64,000 nucleotides of DNA from Phytoseiulus persimilis (lineage: Eukaryota > Arthropoda > Arachnida > Mesostigmata > Phytoseiidae). Below the pieces are notes generated by a model. That model was not told the DNA's origin, did no database searches, and worked only from the letters and a program-made list of their open reading frames with translations. The position numbers were made by a program, and so were the translations under genes. How positions within the stretch are numbered: the stretch's first letter is position 1; the number at the start of each line of letters is the position of its first letter. The stretch is from contig CM075102.1 in assembly GCA_037576195.1 (NCBI GenBank), positions 11,966,001 to 12,030,000 on the forward strand. Direction: 5' to 3'. Of this stretch, positions 59,525 to 64,000 are shown piece after piece.

Positions 59525-62500
59525 GCGCGGTTTATCCCCGAGGCTCCTCCTTCAACAGAAAATATCGCTCGGAATCTTAGAATTCCATATCCCGTGGCTC
59601 CTGCCGAGAGCCGAGGCTCGCGACCGGATCCGGAGATTACGTTCGCGGCACTCGGTGTTCTTCGAATAAATATCTACCCTCTCGGAGGTTTCGTTCGTGA
59701 CGACTGGCTCAACCGAGGCGGAAAAAGGCCAAAAAGAACTTTTTTTGACATTTCCAGTGGTCAGCTGGCTCGATCCCAAATAGTTTCGCACAAATGGAAG
59801 GAGAACGCGTTCGTCGAATCCTTGCCGCTTTTCATCTCCATCAGGAAACTGATGTTGTGCTCGCCTCGGCAATATTCCATGAGGATCGGCGAAGATCGAT
59901 TCCGGAGGCTATTGACACCAATTTCCACCACCGCGCGCAAACTCTCGTTGTTCAGCGACCGAGCGGAGTGGGGCGGGGGGGAGAAGCGGAAAGAAAACCG
60001 CAATCTGCTCGCTGGCCGTAGTTCAGAGTGCCCAAGTGCAGTCGGGGCGGCGGCCGGCACGAAGCGAAAGTCTTTTTATTCGTTCTCCTCCTCCTCCTAC
60101 GTCCCTTTCACAGCGAGCCTCTGAGGAAAATGGAGCCAGGGCACGTTTCCTTCCAGTGCGATTAACAGCCGGTATTTATGCTCGCAATCACAATACTTCC
60201 ATTCCGTGCCATAGCACCGCATATGGTCCGGCCAGGAAGCATTCTTTTGTCAGGCTTGGCTGCGTGGATTCGTCCCGGCTCACCCTGGTCATTCATCCGT
60301 CTTGAGTGCCCTCCGGCCATCTGCTCGTTGAAAAGGCTCCGAGTCGACTCCCGAGTCCGTCTGACCTTTTGGTTTTGCGCGAGGCGCAAGCCGACATCTC
60401 GTTCTCTGAAAAAACAGGATCAAACTCCGATGACTATTGATTGGGAACTTTTTCGTGGGGGGTTTGGGGAGGAGAACGACCGAGAGCTCATCCAACTCAG
60501 TCGCCTACCAGCCACTTGCCCAAACCACAGAGCTGGCTCGACAAGGAAAATATTCGACTCCGCGGGGAGGCGAATGCTTTCCGGCGAAGTCGAGAATTCT
60601 CTCTGGGGAGCGACATCCGGAAATTCGGAGCCCATTCCCTTTCCGCGTTTGTATGAGGATGCCTCCTCAGAAGGCATTCCGAAAGATCCGGATCCAGGCT
60701 TAAGATCCGAGGAGTGCGGGCTCGCACGGCCGCAAACAAGCGTAAATTCCCTCGATAGAAAACGTGAGCCTGGGCAGGCGTTCGCCACGTTGCGAGTTTT
60801 CCTTTTTTTCTCAGATTCTCTCCATGATGGCATTGGATGAGAGAAGGGACTTCTGGAGCGCGATTGAACCGCCCAATTAGGGAGACGAATCAGATGAGGC
60901 TGAAACGAAGCTTAAAACGAACCCGCCAGCCCTTGGACACTATTTTCTCTTCTCCTGCGTTTGAGAATTCCCAGGGGAGTGTCGCGGCGGAACTCGACGT
61001 CGTGAAATTTCAGGTGATGAGATGAATCTAATACGTGAACTGAGCGAGGCGGGCGGCTGAGGGGAAGGAAAAGTTCAGGCCGATACCCTCCAGGATCCGC
61101 ACGTGTAGTCGGAATCCGCCGAGATCTGGCTTACCCCTGCAATACTTGTGTCAAACTTCGGTGAAAGTCCAAGTTGTTGCCTCGTTTCCATCGGAAGTTC
61201 GATGGCGACGGGGACGACTATCAAAGCGAGTCGAATCCTCTTCCAGCCAGTGTGCTTATTATTCTTGATTGGGGGGTAGCCCTCCACGAAACATGTCAGG
61301 TACGAGGAGCCGCTGAGTTGAGCCGTTCGTGGCAGTGATGCAGCAACAACAACGAAGGGTCTTCGACAGGAACTGCGGGGGATTAGCGGAGAGATCATCG
61401 AGGACGCACGCAACGAGCCCGACTGGGAGCTGGTGACTCGAAATAAGCCCTTGATTCGTCCCTTCAGGAATCCAACGACAGCCCTTCGAAATTCGGAGAG
61501 ACAATCAACTTCGTGACCCATCTTGCTGAATATTCTACCCCGACCGAGCTATTTTCCATATCGCTATGACTGGCAGTTATTGGTAGACCATACTCTTGTT
61601 CCCTTGCTGTTATACAGCGAGGATCAATTACGTCTTCGCTCATCACAAGAATAATCGACCGAGCGGAGCTGTCCTCTCGCAGAGCACGTTCCATATCCAG
61701 TGAGAACTTTCCGATCGCTGCTCTTATTCAGAGCTGAACAGATTTTGACGTTCGTCAACGCTCCTGCCGAAAATCCACAAAAATATTCACTCCTCCATGT
61801 TTCGGACCGATGACCATTGAATCCACCGGAATACCAGCGGTTACGGACATATCCTCGACATACAGTACGGGGACGGCGTGCTATCGAAGCTTCCGCGAGA
61901 TATTTGGCATACCGCGGTGCTTGAGCACGTAGCCAATCTTCATGGCATTCTGAGCGCATTCCAGCACGCTAACACAATCACTCACCGCATTGTATTAATT
62001 GCGACAACCGCTCAAGAGGCCCAAACTGACGTATGTGTTCGGCGTTAGCCAGATCCTCGTTCGGGAGTCGGAGGAGCCGTGACCCTTGACAGAAGGTGGC
62101 CGGTTGAGTTAGCGGGGAGCAAGCACGCGCTGTCCTGGACAACCGCACGGTGGTCGGCTCCGTTTGGGAGTCCGCACGTTGTTGTCCGCCATGTGTTCAG
62201 ACCCAGACCTTCGAGCACACCTCTTGAATCATCATTCGTAATAATTCGCAAAAATCCGAACCCAAATGAAGTCGGAGTTTGAAGACCTGTTGCTGAAGCA
62301 CTGCATCCCTCAACAAACATGCTGAGGTATTTGCATCCGCTGGCATGCTGGGAAACGGAATCAAAGAAGCATTAACTCTGCTTGGAGCGGCGTGAGCTTG
62401 AGCAAATATTATGAGGAGTGTTGTTACGGAACGCCCCGGCTCGCTGGTCGAGCGGAAACGCCCAGTGCTGGCGCCCACCTCGCTCTTTTGCGCTCAGCGA

Positions 62501-62569
62501 CGGGTTCGCTGTTTTTTCATACCTTTCGAGAGCTCTCAAAAACTCCGCGTTCTCGGGTAATTTTCCTCT
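59525..62569. other. Unassigned region
   Basis: A polyadenylation-type AATAAA at 59665 may close the preceding gene. Frames at 59594-60124 (176 codons) and 60178-60840 (220 codons) on the plus strand lack recognised domains and have comparable open frames on other strands. A plus-strand segment near 61333-61521 (coding-like, no ATG, stop TGA) also has no family I know. Confidence 0.4.
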
Positions 62570-62971
62570 TTGCGAGCTGATGCCACGAAAAGTGAGCAGA
62601 GAACGACGATGGAAGGGGAGCTTTTGGTTTGGATGGACCGGAATCTCGCATCAAACGAAGTCGCTAAAAAACGCTCGACCCGAAAGGGGAAGCGTACAAC
62701 GACACCTGAAAAGACTCCTAGCAGCATTGACGGACGTGTGTTGCCAAAACTCGAGCATACGCAACAAGATCCGGTGGTGGCCTCGGCTCCAGCGAATCTT
62801 CGACTATGGCCAAAGGCGCAACTCTTGAGCCTGACAGAGTCGAAACGGTGGGAGTTTTTGGGAGCAATGAAAGTAGAAGTTGACCCATCCGCCATCATCA
62901 TCGAACAGGTCATTGGACCGGAGAGGGAGCGAATCGAAGAGCCGGAGAAAACGGCGAAGGAAGGATGAGAG
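62570..62971 (+). CDS. Hypothetical charged protein, 119-132 codons
   Basis: The plus-strand frame ends at TGA 62966-62968. The likely start is the ATG at 62609, giving MEGELLVWMDRN; the frame is open further upstream. The peptide is rich in Lys, Arg, Glu and Thr, with a basic stretch KKRSTRKGKRTTTPEK and a Glu-rich C-terminal helix. The antisense frame is Ser/Arg-rich low complexity, as is usual opposite a real coding strand. There is no signal peptide, membrane segment or known domain. It could be one exon of a longer gene, since no promoter or poly-A signal is evident. Confidence 0.35.
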
Positions 62972-64000
62972 CTCCCGAAAGGAGGCATTTTCTACTTGGT
63001 CGGGTCCAAATGCAGCGCTCTGACCGGAAAAGCAGAGCTCTAGCGAAAGGCCTCTGTCCGAACGAGCCCGCTGAGTAAGTCCAGCGGCTTGCTATACAGC
63101 CAGTCATTGGAGTTATAAGCCTGCCGCGCATTGATATCTGAACCCCGGTCTCGCTCGGTCACTGCGAGGTGAGCTCTTAGGACAGTTCTAATTGAAGAGG
63201 GCTGAGCGAGACGAAGAGTCCACTGGCTCTAGCCATAACGTGATCCATCTTTGACGCCCATAAGTTTCTCTTAACCGGCGATCGATCTGCGCGAATCGCC
63301 GGATTCTCAGCGCGAGGTCCTGATCCGATTTCCGCACACGTGTTCTTCCATGCGACAATCTCCACCCTGCTGGACACAACGTAAATCATCTTCCTTCATT
63401 CGTGCCAGACCCACTCGGAATCCATCCTATTTCATATCATCGATTCTCATTTGAAAACAACTTCCAGTCCCCCTTCCTGCTGAATGATGCCCGTCAGCCT
63501 AGCAGAATTCAGCGACACACTTCGTCGCCGGGGCATATGGTCCACAACTTCTTCCCGTGGATCGGTCGGAGCATGCTCAGGGGTCGAAGGTCAGAGTTCC
63601 CTCGATCGTTCCCCCGTCAGCCTAACGGTTTTTGCTCCTCTTCTCCGAATGATGCCAGTGTCGCGCGGTCTCTATGGCTCCAAAGATGAATGATTCATCC
63701 GGGTAAAACCACGCTAAACAGAAATCTCGCTCCGCACACCTACCGCTAGGGCTTAACAAGGCTCATATAACGATGATGGGCTTCCGCAACTCTCGAACAA
63801 TGCCACGCGGCACCCTTACCTCCGGACCCGGGAACGGTTCTCTCGGCGCGCTCGGACTCAGGAGTGTTGTAGTCCTCGCTCGATTCGGATGCCACCCGCT
63901 GGACTCGAATGGAAGGAGAAAGCAGGCCGAGAAAGACAGGGCGAATCGTCGTCAACGTGGAATATCGAATAATATCGGCCGCTCGAGGACTAGCTGATGA
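62972..64000. other. Unassigned region at window end
   Basis: Nothing recognised. Around 63484-63690 the phrases ATGATGCC and CCGTCAGCCTA each occur twice, suggesting a diverged short duplication. Confidence 0.4.

Noticed and set aside
60178-60840. 220-codon plus-strand frame as a gene
   Set aside because: No domain, no splice support, and the antisense is also open; left as unassigned.

Overview
This is a window of animal nuclear DNA, most likely from an arthropod. The evidence is spliced genes with GT/AG introns, some as short as 62 bp, two different hAT-family transposons, a 5'-truncated non-LTR retrotransposon and a foldback element. The compact introns and roughly balanced base composition would suit a mite, but nothing here proves that. 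There is no bacterial operon structure, rRNA gene or CRISPR array.

Layout. 1-7.8 kb holds no recognised gene, only weak exon candidates and homopolymer tracts. A 270-bp foldback element lies at 7790-8059. 8.1-12 kb is mostly unassigned, with a possible tRNA-derived element near 9.5 kb. 12-24 kb is a transposon graveyard: a broken ZMYM1-like hAT transposase on the minus strand, an R1-like retrotransposon 3' fragment on the plus strand, and a 2.2-kb ZBED5-like hAT copy with 16-bp terminal inverted repeats and a near-perfect 8-bp target duplication. These are followed by a patchwork of coding-like plus-strand segments at 20-24 kb, probably decayed. 24-45 kb is about 21 kb with no recognised gene.

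The best gene is on the plus strand at 45604-52761. Eight coding exons encode about 400 residues with an hnRNP C/RALY-type RRM, a C2HC zinc finger, a C2H2 zinc finger, a poly-Asn tract and an acidic tail. All intron phases agree, and a polyadenylation signal follows at 53495. Just downstream is a candidate first exon of another gene (53637-53805). At 57852-59524 there is a small secreted-peptide precursor: a signal-peptide exon, a 42-residue exon and a tentative last exon, with AATAAA 141 bp later. An unrecognised charged 132-codon reading frame lies at 62570-62968.

No complete new multi-gene system is visible. The most novel items are the small secreted precursor, the RRM plus zinc-finger gene, and the hAT copy with its insertion footprint. 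The transposons are passive neighbours and show no functional link to the host genes.
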